Origin: Sphingomonas sp.
GTDB taxonomy: Bacteria; Pseudomonadota; Alphaproteobacteria; Sphingomonadales; Sphingomonadaceae
Assembly (NCBI RefSeq): GCF_030145815.1
Contig: NZ_JAIXHL010000032.1
Coordinates: 1 to 33,119, forward strand
DNA length: 33,119 nucleotides
Direction of reading: 5' to 3'
Shown here piece after piece: positions 24,313 through 32,139 of the stretch. Below the pieces are notes generated by a model. The model was given only the letters and a program-made list of their open reading frames with translations. It had not been told where the DNA came from and did not search any database. Each line of letters starts with the position of its first letter. Position 1 is the stretch's first letter. The translations under genes and the position numbers were made by a program.

Positions 24313-25017
24313 ATGGCAATTCGCTGGCCTTTGGTCATCCGCCGGACGCACAAGTGGCTGGCCCTGATCGTCGGCGTCCAGGTTCTGCTCTGGACGCTGA
24401 CCGGCTTCTATATGGTGGCCGTCCATATCGACATCATCCATGGCGACGATCTGGTCCGCCCACCGGTCGTCGCCCCCATCGACCTTGCGAGCTTCGTCCC
24501 GCCGGCGCGGATTGTTCAATCGGCTCCCGACGCGTCCGAGATCCGCCTGCAACGGTTCATGGATCAGCCCGTCTGGCGCGCGCAAACCCCGGGTGGTCCA
24601 AGACTCTTCGATGCAGGTTCGGGACAGCCCATCCCCGATTTGAGCGAGGCACAAATCCGCGCCGCCGCTCGGCGCATCTACAGCGGCACCGGGGACATCG
24701 TCGCAGCCCGGCTGCTGACGACGGCGCCACTGGAAATGCAGGCGCGCAAGCCTCCCTATTGGCAGGTCGAATTCGATGCCTGGAACCGGCCAACCCTGTA
24801 TCTCTCTCCGCAGACCGGTGAGCTGATCTCGCGCCGCCATGCGCTGTGGCGCGTGTTCGATTTCGCGTGGATGCTGCACATCATGGACTATGACGATCGC
24901 TCCGACGTCAACAATCCGCTGCTGCGCGTGGCGACCTGGAGTGCCCTTGCCATGGCGCTGGCCGGGGCTTGGCTGCTGCTTTGGTCGTTCCCGCGGCGCA
25001 GGAAGAAGAAGGCATGA
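24313..25017 (+). CDS. PepSY-domain membrane protein
   Basis: The 234-residue protein starts at ATG 24313 after GAAGGG, eleven bases from the receptor stop. It has an N-terminal membrane span (HKWLALIVGVQVLLWTLTGF, about 13-32), a periplasmic part with PepSY-like segments (ISDLSEAQIRAAARR-type and YWQVEFDAWNRPTLYLSPQTG) and a C-terminal span before a basic tail. Relatives near TonB receptors act as reductases or helpers in siderophore or metal use; no haem motif beyond membrane His residues is clear. Its stop overlaps the next gene (ATGA). Confidence 0.8.
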   Translation: MAIRWPLVIRRTHKWLALIVGVQVLLWTLTGFYMVAVHIDIIHGDDLVRPPVVAPIDLASFVPPARIVQSAPDASEIRLQRFMDQPVWRAQTPGGPRLFDAGSGQPIPDLSEAQIRAAARRIYSGTGDIVAARLLTTAPLEMQARKPPYWQVEFDAWNRPTLYLSPQTGELISRRHALWRVFDFAWMLHIMDYDDRSDVNNPLLRVATWSALAMALAGAWLLLWSFPRRRKKKA

Positions 25018-25748
25018 AGAAAATCCGGTTCACCCCGCTCTTTTTTCGGCGCATCCACAAATGGGTCGGCCTGATCCTGGGCGTGCAGTTTCTCCTTTGG
25101 GCTCTGAGCGGCTCGATGATGGCCTTGCTCGATCAGGAGAAGGTCGGCGGACACAGTGCGCAGGCCAGCCATCAGCACGCCCTACCTGCCGGTGACTATA
25201 TTGCGCCGGCAAAGCTCGCTCTTGATGGTCCCGTGCTCGGCATCGCCTTGCGGTCCCTTGCCACACGCCCCGTCTACGAGCTTCGATCCACCACGGGCAC
25301 GCGGCTAATCGACGCGACGAGCGGCGCCCCGGTTCGGGTCGACGAGCAGGTCGCGCGCGACGTCGCGACGATGGTGAATGAAGCACCGATCCGCAAGGCA
25401 ACGTTGCTCGCCGAACCGAATGTGGAAGCGCGCGAGCACGAAGGCACCATGTGGCGACTGGATTTCGCGGACGCAGAGAACAGCAGCGCCTACATCTCCG
25501 CCGACACCGGCCGATTCCTGGTCATGCGCGGCGACACATGGCGCACCTGGGATTTCTTCTGGATGCTCCACAATATGGACTATGTGAACCGCACCAGCTT
25601 CAATCACCCGCTGATCGTCTTCGTTGCGTTCGGTACTTTGTGGCTGTCGGGGACGGGCTTCTACCTGCTGTTTAAGAGCTTCAGTCGCGCCGACGTGCGA
25701 TGGTTGCGGCGCAGGCTCAAATCGGCCGTCAAGTTGGGCGCGGGCTGA
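25014..25748 (+). CDS. PepSY-domain membrane protein, second copy
   Basis: The 244-residue protein is a paralogue of the upstream gene with the same layout: RRIHKWVGLILGVQFLLWAL span near the start, a periplasmic region with MWRLDFADAENSSAYISADT, the shared FFWMLHNMDYVNR motif (compare FAWMLHIMDYDDR upstream) and a C-terminal span. The pair probably forms a heterodimer working with the receptor; this is inference. ATG 25014 overlaps the previous stop. It ends three bases before the convergent HutC-like gene, with no terminator visible between them. Confidence 0.8.
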   Translation: MKKIRFTPLFFRRIHKWVGLILGVQFLLWALSGSMMALLDQEKVGGHSAQASHQHALPAGDYIAPAKLALDGPVLGIALRSLATRPVYELRSTTGTRLIDATSGAPVRVDEQVARDVATMVNEAPIRKATLLAEPNVEAREHEGTMWRLDFADAENSSAYISADTGRFLVMRGDTWRTWDFFWMLHNMDYVNRTSFNHPLIVFVAFGTLWLSGTGFYLLFKSFSRADVRWLRRRLKSAVKLGAG

Positions 25749-25751
25749 TCG

Positions 25752-26552
25752 CTAGGTCCCAACAGAAAAAGCCGCCGATAGCTCGAACCGATTGCCCGGG
25801 TGCGTGAGCCAAGCGTGCGATACGAGACGTCCGCGACTCCAGGTTCTGCGCGTCATCATTAGCACTGGTTCTCCTTCAGCGAGGCCCAGCATTGTTCGCA
25901 TGGCTGTATCCGGCATCGCCGCGCACACCCGGTGCTCTACTCGCTCGAGCGGGGCAACACGTGTCAGATATTCATTCGGCGTCGAGGCGCTGAAATCCCT
26001 CTCTCCGTAGCGTGGCGCAGCAGATGCCAGCACAAAGCGCTCCTCGACCTGAATTGGGAATTCGGTCTCGTGATGGACGATAAGCGAATGGAAGAGGCGC
26101 GTGCCCAAGCCGACTTCCAGCAGAGCTGCCCTTTCCGCATCAGCCCGTATCTCGATATTATAAATGACGCGCGCGCGATAGGCGTGGCCCCTGCCGCGCA
26201 CCTCCTCCGCGATGTTGCGGATCTCGATCAGCTGCCCGATCGGCCGGGGCTCGGCGACAAAGCTGCCCCGCCCCGCCCGCCGTACCACGACACCGGCCGA
26301 TTGCAGTTCCCGCAACGCCCGGTTTGCGGTCATGCGCGAGACTTTGAACGTCTCGACGAGCTCGGCCTCTGACGGCGTCTGGTCGCCGGGCTTCAGGCGA
26401 CCTTCCCGGATGTCCTCGAAAATGCTGTCTTTGATCGCCACATAGCGAGGTTGCTTCTCCGCACCGGCAGCGTCGACCGCGGGTTCGCCCACAGAAGCAG
26501 CTTTCGTCCGGGGAGCGGATGCGCGGCTATGGGGGCGAGCGGGAGCATGCAT
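25752..26552 (-). CDS. HutC-like GntR-family repressor
   Basis: The 266-residue protein has a low-complexity N-terminus of about 35 residues, a GntR winged helix (about 37-102: YVAIKDSIFEDIREGRLKPG, FKVSRMTANRALRELQSAGV, RRAGRGSFVAE) and a UTRA effector domain (about 105-260: IRNIAEEVRGRGHAY, RRTWSRGRLVSHAW.THPG). These blocks match the HutC subgroup, whose known effector is urocanate; the ligand here may differ. ATG 26552 is chosen over TTG 26555; no ribosome site is visible. Its upstream region shares ACCTGTATA with the receptor operon operator, so it probably represses both itself and the TonB receptor operon. Confidence 0.82.
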   Translation of the reverse strand: MHAPARPHSRASAPRTKAASVGEPAVDAAGAEKQPRYVAIKDSIFEDIREGRLKPGDQTPSEAELVETFKVSRMTANRALRELQSAGVVVRRAGRGSFVAEPRPIGQLIEIRNIAEEVRGRGHAYRARVIYNIEIRADAERAALLEVGLGTRLFHSLIVHHETEFPIQVEERFVLASAAPRYGERDFSASTPNEYLTRVAPLERVEHRVCAAMPDTAMRTMLGLAEGEPVLMMTRRTWSRGRLVSHAWLTHPGNRFELSAAFSVGT

Positions 26553-26571
26553 CAAATGACTATACAGGTGG
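26553..26571 (-). promoter_or_regulatory. Half-conserved HutC-type site before the repressor gene
   Basis: On the minus strand CACCTGTATAGTCATTTG lies directly before the start codon. It shares ACCTGTATA with the palindrome at 21545, while the second half is degenerate. It would suit weak autoregulation. Confidence 0.4.
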
Positions 26572-26632
26572 GGGCGAGCAAGTCCCAGTCATTCAAACAG
26601 GAAATCACCAGCGAGAGCCGAGGCGTGCGTGA

Positions 26633-27070
26633 TCAATGCCGCGCGAAGACCTTCTGGCCCGAACTGCCGAACGACACCACCGCATAGGGTTGGCGGGCGG
26701 CGCCTGCCACTTCCATGCCCTCCGAGCCGATCGGCATCCCCGCCACCGCAATGCCTCTGACGCCTACGGGACGGGTTGCCAGCAGGCGCTTGATATCGGC
26801 GACCGGGACATGGCCCTCGATCAGATAGCCATCAACCATCGCGCTGTGGCAGGATGCCAGCGTGCCCGGCATGCCGGCCCTCCGCTGAAGCGCCCCGCGC
26901 GACGCATCGTCGCGCATGACGACCGTGCGGCCCAGCTTCGCGCGAAGCGCCTGGGCCCACTTCTCACAGCATCCACAACCCGGGTCCCGGTGGACGACGA
27001 CATCATTCGCCGCAAGCGCTGCGCCGGGCAGGGCGAGGAACAGCAAGGCGGCAGAAAGACGGGTCTTCAT
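26633..27070 (-). CDS. DUF411 periplasmic metal-binding protein
   Basis: The 145-residue precursor has a signal peptide ending GAALA. The mature protein starts with the DUF411 signature VVVHRDPGCGCCEKWAQALR (Cys cluster near 32-35), followed by GTLASCHSAMVDGYLIEGHV and the conserved GIAVAGMPIGSEGME. DUF411 proteins are common in copper-resistance clusters and are thought to bind copper in the periplasm. ATG 27070 follows GGGAGC. Its own ECF-like promoter sits between it and the MFS gene, so it can be expressed apart from the operon upstream. Confidence 0.88.
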   Translation of the reverse strand: MKTRLSAALLFLALPGAALAANDVVVHRDPGCGCCEKWAQALRAKLGRTVVMRDDASRGALQRRAGMPGTLASCHSAMVDGYLIEGHVPVADIKRLLATRPVGVRGIAVAGMPIGSEGMEVAGAARQPYAVVSFGSSGQKVFARH

Positions 27071-27109
27071 GAACGGCTCCCGGAAGCATGCGATAGGGTT
27101 CCTAATGAT

Positions 27110-27141
27110 CTATACGCATTGATGCCCCCTACCCCTCATCA
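27110..27141 (-). promoter_or_regulatory. Predicted ECF-sigma promoter of the DUF411 gene
   Basis: On the minus strand TGATGAGG (27134-27141), 17 bases, then CGTATAG (27110-27116), 39 bases before the start codon. The -35 half includes the TGA stop of the MFS gene. The spacer begins GGTAGGGGG, close to GGTGGGGGC in the copC promoter. Confidence 0.55.
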
Positions 27142-28377
27142 CGCTGAAGATTTCACGATGGCGCGCGGCCTCCAGGCGAGCGGCAAGGACACAAGCAGCG
27201 CCAGCGACAGACCACCAATCCCCCACAAGACTAAGTGCTGCGCCCCGGGAGCGACGACGGCGATCGCCAGCGGCGCGAGCGCCTGCCCGATGCTGGCGGC
27301 GGAATGCTGGAGACCGAGCTTCAGACCCGAAGGGGCTGCCGCACCGCTGATCCAGAAGCTGGTGACCAATCGAAGGGTTGCCGAGCTCCAGCCGGCAGCA
27401 ACGATGATCCCACTGAGTTCGGCCATGCTCGCGGCGACAGGGAACAGGAAGAGCGCCGCAGCCAGCAGGCCGAGCGTCAGCCCCGCAAGCCGCCTCGGCA
27501 TGGTCACCAGCCAATCGAGCCTCGCATGGAAGATCTGTGCTGCCAGCATGCCCAATCCGCAGAGACTGAGCATCCAGGCGATCTCTTCGCGGCTCAGCGA
27601 AATGACGCTCCGCGTCACCAGGAGATTGACATGCATCGCCGCCAGCCCGCCGCCCGCGACGATCGTGACGAAAAGCAGGATCAGCGTCGCGCCGAGCGTC
27701 GGCGCGGGCAGGTCTCCGCCATCGATGCAAGGTGCACACCAGCGCGGCAGACGCACGGCGCAAAGCGCCGCCCCGACGGCACCGATGCCGAAAGCGAGGA
27801 TCATGAGGGGAGCGCGGGGCAGGATCGCGGCCGAGACCTCCGCCACCAGCGGACCGGCGAGATCGCCCAGAAACAAGAAGGCGGTCAGCCAGGTGAAGCG
27901 CCGCGCCTGGTCCGCGCGCTCGTTTGCGGCAAAGCTCGCGCAGAGCAAGCCCAACGGTATGATGGCGGCCGACGCCATCCCCGCCACCAGGCGCAATGCA
28001 TAAAGCTCAGGCAGCCCGACGAGGCCGATCGGCGCGGTCACCAGGGCGAGGATGACCAGCGCTGCGCGCAACATCGCCCGATAGTCGACCCGGTCCGCGA
28101 TCCAGCCCCAGAGCGGCGCCGCCAGCAAGGCTGCCAGGGGATGGACCGCGGTCAGGCTCGCGACATGAAAATCATGAGCGCTTGACGATAGCGCGCCACG
28201 AGCCGGGTCGACCAGTGCCGGAAGGAAGGCGAGAATGGCCGTCTGTCCCGCCGACGCCGCAGCCGCCGCGAGCAACAAGACGAAAAAGGAGGCCGGCCAG
28301 CGACCGTTGGCTTGCGATCCAGCCTTGTCACGCGGCGCGTTCGCGGTCGACCCCTCGAGTGGCCATCCGCGGATCAC
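27139..28377 (-). CDS. MFS transporter
   Basis: The protein has about 412 residues, twelve hydrophobic segments and the MFS loop motif GWIADRVDYRAMLR between spans two and three. A short hydrophilic N-terminus precedes the first span. The start is a GTG at 28377 (GTGA overlap with the copB stop) or the adjacent GTG at 28380. Being translationally coupled to a CopA/CopB pair it is probably part of copper handling, but the substrate is unknown. A central loop carries CAPCIDGGD, which could touch metal. Confidence 0.78.
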   Translation of the reverse strand: MIRGWPLEGSTANAPRDKAGSQANGRWPASFFVLLLAAAAASAGQTAILAFLPALVDPARGALSSSAHDFHVASLTAVHPLAALLAAPLWGWIADRVDYRAMLRAALVILALVTAPIGLVGLPELYALRLVAGMASAAIIPLGLLCASFAANERADQARRFTWLTAFLFLGDLAGPLVAEVSAAILPRAPLMILAFGIGAVGAALCAVRLPRWCAPCIDGGDLPAPTLGATLILLFVTIVAGGGLAAMHVNLLVTRSVISLSREEIAWMLSLCGLGMLAAQIFHARLDWLVTMPRRLAGLTLGLLAAALFLFPVAASMAELSGIIVAAGWSSATLRLVTSFWISGAAAPSGLKLGLQHSAASIGQALAPLAIAVVAPGAQHLVLWGIGGLSLALLVSLPLAWRPRAIVKSSA

Positions 28378-29360
28378 CACCAGGCGCGCAAGCCGATCAC
28401 CAGCCTGTGTTCGGAAGGCCCTTCCCCGCGCAGGCGACGGAAATCGGCCGTGCCGTCAAATGCGCGCTCCCAGACGAAGCCGATATAGGGCGCGAACTTG
28501 CGCGACACCTCGTAGCGCAACCGTCCGCTCAGCTCGACATTGCTGAAGCCGCTGCCGAGCTGCCGATCGCTCGACCGCTTCGAATAGATATTGGTCTCCA
28601 CCTGCGGCGTAAGGATCAACCGATTGGTGAACAAGACCTCATAGGACGCCTTGGCGCGCGCCGCGAGACGCCCATCGGTTCCTACATAGCCGGTGAGCTG
28701 GACGTCGAACCAATAGGGCGCCAGTCCCTCGACGCCGGCGGCCAGCCAGGTGGTCGCACCCTTGCCGAGATCCTGCCTGACCCCGAGCAGCGTGCCCCAG
28801 AACGGGTTCTTGCTGTGCCACCACAGCGCCTCGACGCTGCTCTCCGGATCGAGACGTTGGTCGCGGGAGTTCTTGAGGCCCTGGCTGCGCAGCCAGAGCT
28901 TGTCATTGTCCTGACCCTTGGTGACGAGCACGGTCCAACCCACGCCCTGACCCTCGTTGCCGCTGGCGAATTCGAGCTCATCGACAAGTATCTTGGGGAT
29001 CGAGAGCTTGTCGGCCATCTCATAGCCCGGCAGCGTCGAGTTGCGATAGCCGTCGGCATAATCGTCCGAGTTGCGCGCGTCCGGCGGGGCCTTGCCACCC
29101 TGCATCGAGCCCATGTCCATCGTGGCGCCGTTACCGGACGCCTTCGTGTCGGTCATATCCATGCCCGGCATGTCCATGCCCGCATGGTCCTGAGAGCCTT
29201 GCGCGGAAGGGGTGTGCTGAGCGGGAGTGGCCGTTTGGGCAGGGGTGGCGGCGGGCGACGGGGGCGAGGCATCCTGCGCGAGGGCGGGAGCCGTGATCGC
29301 CGGCGCCAGGAAGAGGGCAGCGCCAAGAGCGATGCCGCGCGAGGGGAAAATCCGGATCAT
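28374..29360 (-). CDS. copB: Copper resistance outer-membrane protein CopB, second copy
   Basis: The 328-residue precursor has a signal peptide ending APALA, a shorter Met/His-rich arm than the first copy (HAGMDMPGMDM, MDMGSMQGG) and the CopB beta-barrel (LELAFASGNEGQGVG-like start, LLGVRQDLGKG, LRYEVSRKFAPYIGFVWERA, C-terminal LRAWW). Its ATG overlaps the oxidase stop (ATGA at 29357-29360), and its stop overlaps the MFS start. Sequence differs clearly from the copy at 15401, so the two pairs are old paralogues rather than a recent duplication. Confidence 0.9.
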   Translation of the reverse strand: MIRIFPSRGIALGAALFLAPAITAPALAQDASPPSPAATPAQTATPAQHTPSAQGSQDHAGMDMPGMDMTDTKASGNGATMDMGSMQGGKAPPDARNSDDYADGYRNSTLPGYEMADKLSIPKILVDELEFASGNEGQGVGWTVLVTKGQDNDKLWLRSQGLKNSRDQRLDPESSVEALWWHSKNPFWGTLLGVRQDLGKGATTWLAAGVEGLAPYWFDVQLTGYVGTDGRLAARAKASYEVLFTNRLILTPQVETNIYSKRSSDRQLGSGFSNVELSGRLRYEVSRKFAPYIGFVWERAFDGTADFRRLRGEGPSEHRLVIGLRAWW

Positions 29361-31063
29361 GCGACCACCACCTCCCGGAACATGCCGGCCGCCATGTGAT
29401 AGAGCAGATGGCAGTGGAAGGCCCATCGGCCCATGGCGTCGGCGGTGACGCGGAAGCTCACCCGCTGGGCGGGCTGGACCACGACCGTATGCTTGCGGAC
29501 CTGGAAGGCGCCGTCCGGGCCTTCGACATCGCTCCACATGCCGTGCAGATGCATCGGATGCGCCATCATCGTGTCGTTGACGAAGGTGACGCGCAGCCGC
29601 TCGTTTGGCTTGAAATGAAGCGGCCTGGAATCGTTGAGCTTGATGCCGTCGAGCGACCAGATGAACCGTTCCATATTGCCCGTCAGATGCAGCTCGATGT
29701 CGCGCTCGGGCTCGCGCGGGTCGGGATCGCCGCCCGGCGTGCGCAGATCGGCCAGCGTCAGCACGCGCCAGCCGCGCCCGCGCAGCCCGGCGCCGGGATC
29801 GTCGAGATTGGTGCGCGGATAGTCGACGCGCATGTCGGTATTGGCGCCATATTCGGTGCGGGCGTGCCGTGCCCTGGCCGGCATCTCGGTCATGCCGTGC
29901 CCGGCATGCGCGTCGCCTCCCATTGCGCCCATCGTCGCCATCGCGCCCATCATGTCGACCGGCTCGAGCCAGGTCCGGGCATCGAGCGGCGGCACGGCTG
30001 CCGCCATGCCCGGGGCCGGTGCGATCGTGCCACGCGCATAGCCGCTCCGATCGATCGCCTGCGCGAAGATGGTGCGGGCGCCGCCCTCGGGCATGGTGAA
30101 CTCGACGTCGTAGGTCTCGCCCGGGCCGATCCGGAATTCCTCGACCGTGACCGGCTCGACCGGCTGCCCGTCGGTCGATACGACCGTCAGCTCGACCCCG
30201 GGGATCCGCACGTCGAAGAACGTCGCCGTCCCCGCGCCGACGAAGCGCAGGCGCACGCGCTCGCCGGGCGCGGCGATACCGGTCCAGTTGCCGGCGGGCG
30301 GCGCGCCGTTCATCAGATAGGTGTAGGTCGCGGCAGAGACATCGCTGTAGTCGGTCGGGTTCATCCGCGAGCTGTTCCACATCCGCCGCCGCTCGAGCGC
30401 CTTGCCCAAGCCCATGGTGCCGACATCCTTGAGGAAATCGCCGGCGGTCGGCTGCGCAAAATTATAGTAGCTGCTCTGCTTCTTGAGATTGAGGAAGATC
30501 TGCAACGGCGGCTCGTCCGACCAGTCGCTGAGCACGATGCAATAGTCGCGATCGGGCGCCCGCGCCGTCGGCACCTGTTTTGGCTCCACGATGATCGCTC
30601 CATAGAGTCCCGTCTGCTCGGCGAGCGTGTGAGCGTGATACCAGTAGGTTCCGCTCTGGCGGACCTCGAAGCGATAGGTGAAGGTCTCGCCCGGCGCGAT
30701 GCCGGCAAAGCTGATGCCGGGCACGCCGTCCATCTCCGCCGGCACGATGATGCCGTGCCAATGGATGCTCGACATCTCCTTGAGGCCGTTGCGTACGCGC
30801 AGCGTGACCGTGTCGCCTTCGCGCAGGCGCAGGACCGGCGCGGGCACGCTGCCGTTCACGGCGGTCGCGATACGGCGTTTGCCGGTGAAGTTGACCGGCA
30901 GCTCGGCGATCTCGAGGTCGAACTCGGTCCCGCTCAGCTCAGCGGGCAAGGTTGGTGCGGATCGCGCGAGAAGCGCCGGGGCGAAACCGGCGACCGCGCC
31001 GCCGATCGCCAGCCCCTGGACGAAACGGCGCCGCGCGATCGGCCGGATATGTAAGGGAGACAT
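29357..31063 (-). CDS. copA: Multicopper oxidase CopA-like, second copy
   Basis: The 568-residue periplasmic oxidase has a twin-arginine type signal (ARRRFVQGLAIGGAVAGFA). Copper-ligand motifs are HWHG (101-104), WYHAHT, HPMHLHGMW and HCHLLYHMAAGMFR. The Met-rich insert is short (MMGAMATMGAMGG, HAGHGM) compared with the first copy, accounting for most of the length difference. Upstream extension of the frame lies inside the alcohol dehydrogenase gene, so ATG 31063 is used. It starts 25 bases after the alcohol dehydrogenase stop and may be co-transcribed with it. Confidence 0.9.
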   Translation of the reverse strand: MSPLHIRPIARRRFVQGLAIGGAVAGFAPALLARSAPTLPAELSGTEFDLEIAELPVNFTGKRRIATAVNGSVPAPVLRLREGDTVTLRVRNGLKEMSSIHWHGIIVPAEMDGVPGISFAGIAPGETFTYRFEVRQSGTYWYHAHTLAEQTGLYGAIIVEPKQVPTARAPDRDYCIVLSDWSDEPPLQIFLNLKKQSSYYNFAQPTAGDFLKDVGTMGLGKALERRRMWNSSRMNPTDYSDVSAATYTYLMNGAPPAGNWTGIAAPGERVRLRFVGAGTATFFDVRIPGVELTVVSTDGQPVEPVTVEEFRIGPGETYDVEFTMPEGGARTIFAQAIDRSGYARGTIAPAPGMAAAVPPLDARTWLEPVDMMGAMATMGAMGGDAHAGHGMTEMPARARHARTEYGANTDMRVDYPRTNLDDPGAGLRGRGWRVLTLADLRTPGGDPDPREPERDIELHLTGNMERFIWSLDGIKLNDSRPLHFKPNERLRVTFVNDTMMAHPMHLHGMWSDVEGPDGAFQVRKHTVVVQPAQRVSFRVTADAMGRWAFHCHLLYHMAAGMFREVVVA

Positions 31064-31088
31064 GAACTGTACTTTCGCGAAGTCGGCT

Positions 31089-32114
31089 TCAGGCGAGGTC
31101 GAGGACGATCCGGCCCTCGATGTCGCCATGATGCATGCGGGAGAAGACGTCGTTGATGTTCTCGAGCCTGTCCGCATGGACCGTGGCCTTGACCTTGCCC
31201 TCGCCGGCGAACGCCAGTGCCTCGAGCAGATCGAGCCGCGTGCCAACGATCGAGCCGCGCACGGTAATGCCGTTCAGCACGGTGTCGAAGATCGACAACG
31301 GGAAGTCGCCCGGCGGCAGGCCGTTGAGCGCGACCGTGCCGCCGCGCCGGACCATGCCGAGCGCCTGCTGGAACGCCTTGGGCGAAACGGCGGTCACCAG
31401 CGCCCCGTGCGCGCCGCCAATGGCTTTCTTGAGCGCTGCCGAAGGGTCCTCGTTGCGCGCGTTGACCGTCAGTGTGGCGCCAAGGCGTGTAGCGAGGTCG
31501 AGCTTGCTATCGTCGATGTCGACCGCGGCCACATTGAGACCCATGGCTCGGGCATATTGCACCGCCATGTGGCCGAGCCCGCCAATGCCGGAGACGACCA
31601 CCCACTCGCCGGGTCGGGCCTCGGTGGCCTTCAATCCCTTGTAGACGGTGACGCCCGCGCAGAGGATCGGCGCAATGTCGAGGAAGTCGACATTGTCGGG
31701 AAGGTGACCAACATAGTTGGGATCGGCGAGGACATATTCGGCAAAGCTGCCATTGACCGAATAGCCGGTGTTCTGCTGTTCGTGGCAAAGCGTCTCCCAG
31801 CCACCCAGGCAATGCACGCAGTGCCCGCAGGCGGTGTAGAGCCAGGGCACACCGACCCGGTCGCCTTCCTTCACATGGGTGACGCCTGCACCGACGGCGG
31901 CGACATGCCCGACGCCTTCATGGCCAGGAATGAAGGGCGGGTTGGGCTTGACCGGCCAGTCTCCTTCTGCCGCGTGCAGGTCGGTATGGCACACGCCGGT
32001 TGCCGCAATCTTGACCAGGATCTGCCCGGGGCCGACCGCCGGGATCGGCGCCTCCTCGATGACCAGGGGCTTGCCGAATTCGCGGACGACCGCCGCCTTC
32101 ATGGTTTTCGCCAT
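31089..32114 (-). CDS. adhP: Zinc-dependent alcohol dehydrogenase (AdhP type)
   Basis: The 341-residue cytoplasmic MDR enzyme has catalytic Zn ligands in GVCHTDLH and PGHEGVG, structural Zn cysteines in TACGHCVHCLGGWETLC and a Rossmann motif GIGGLGHMAVQYARAMG with an acidic VDIDD, indicating NAD rather than NADP. It interconverts primary alcohols and aldehydes. ATG 32114 is supported by AAAGGAGAAA upstream. It lies 25 bases after the aldehyde dehydrogenase stop. The pair would oxidise alcohol to acid; why it precedes a copper pair is unclear. Confidence 0.92.
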   Translation of the reverse strand: MAKTMKAAVVREFGKPLVIEEAPIPAVGPGQILVKIAATGVCHTDLHAAEGDWPVKPNPPFIPGHEGVGHVAAVGAGVTHVKEGDRVGVPWLYTACGHCVHCLGGWETLCHEQQNTGYSVNGSFAEYVLADPNYVGHLPDNVDFLDIAPILCAGVTVYKGLKATEARPGEWVVVSGIGGLGHMAVQYARAMGLNVAAVDIDDSKLDLATRLGATLTVNARNEDPSAALKKAIGGAHGALVTAVSPKAFQQALGMVRRGGTVALNGLPPGDFPLSIFDTVLNGITVRGSIVGTRLDLLEALAFAGEGKVKATVHADRLENINDVFSRMHHGDIEGRIVLDLA

Positions 32115-32139
32115 GTCCGTTTCTCCTTTGAGCGAGGGG

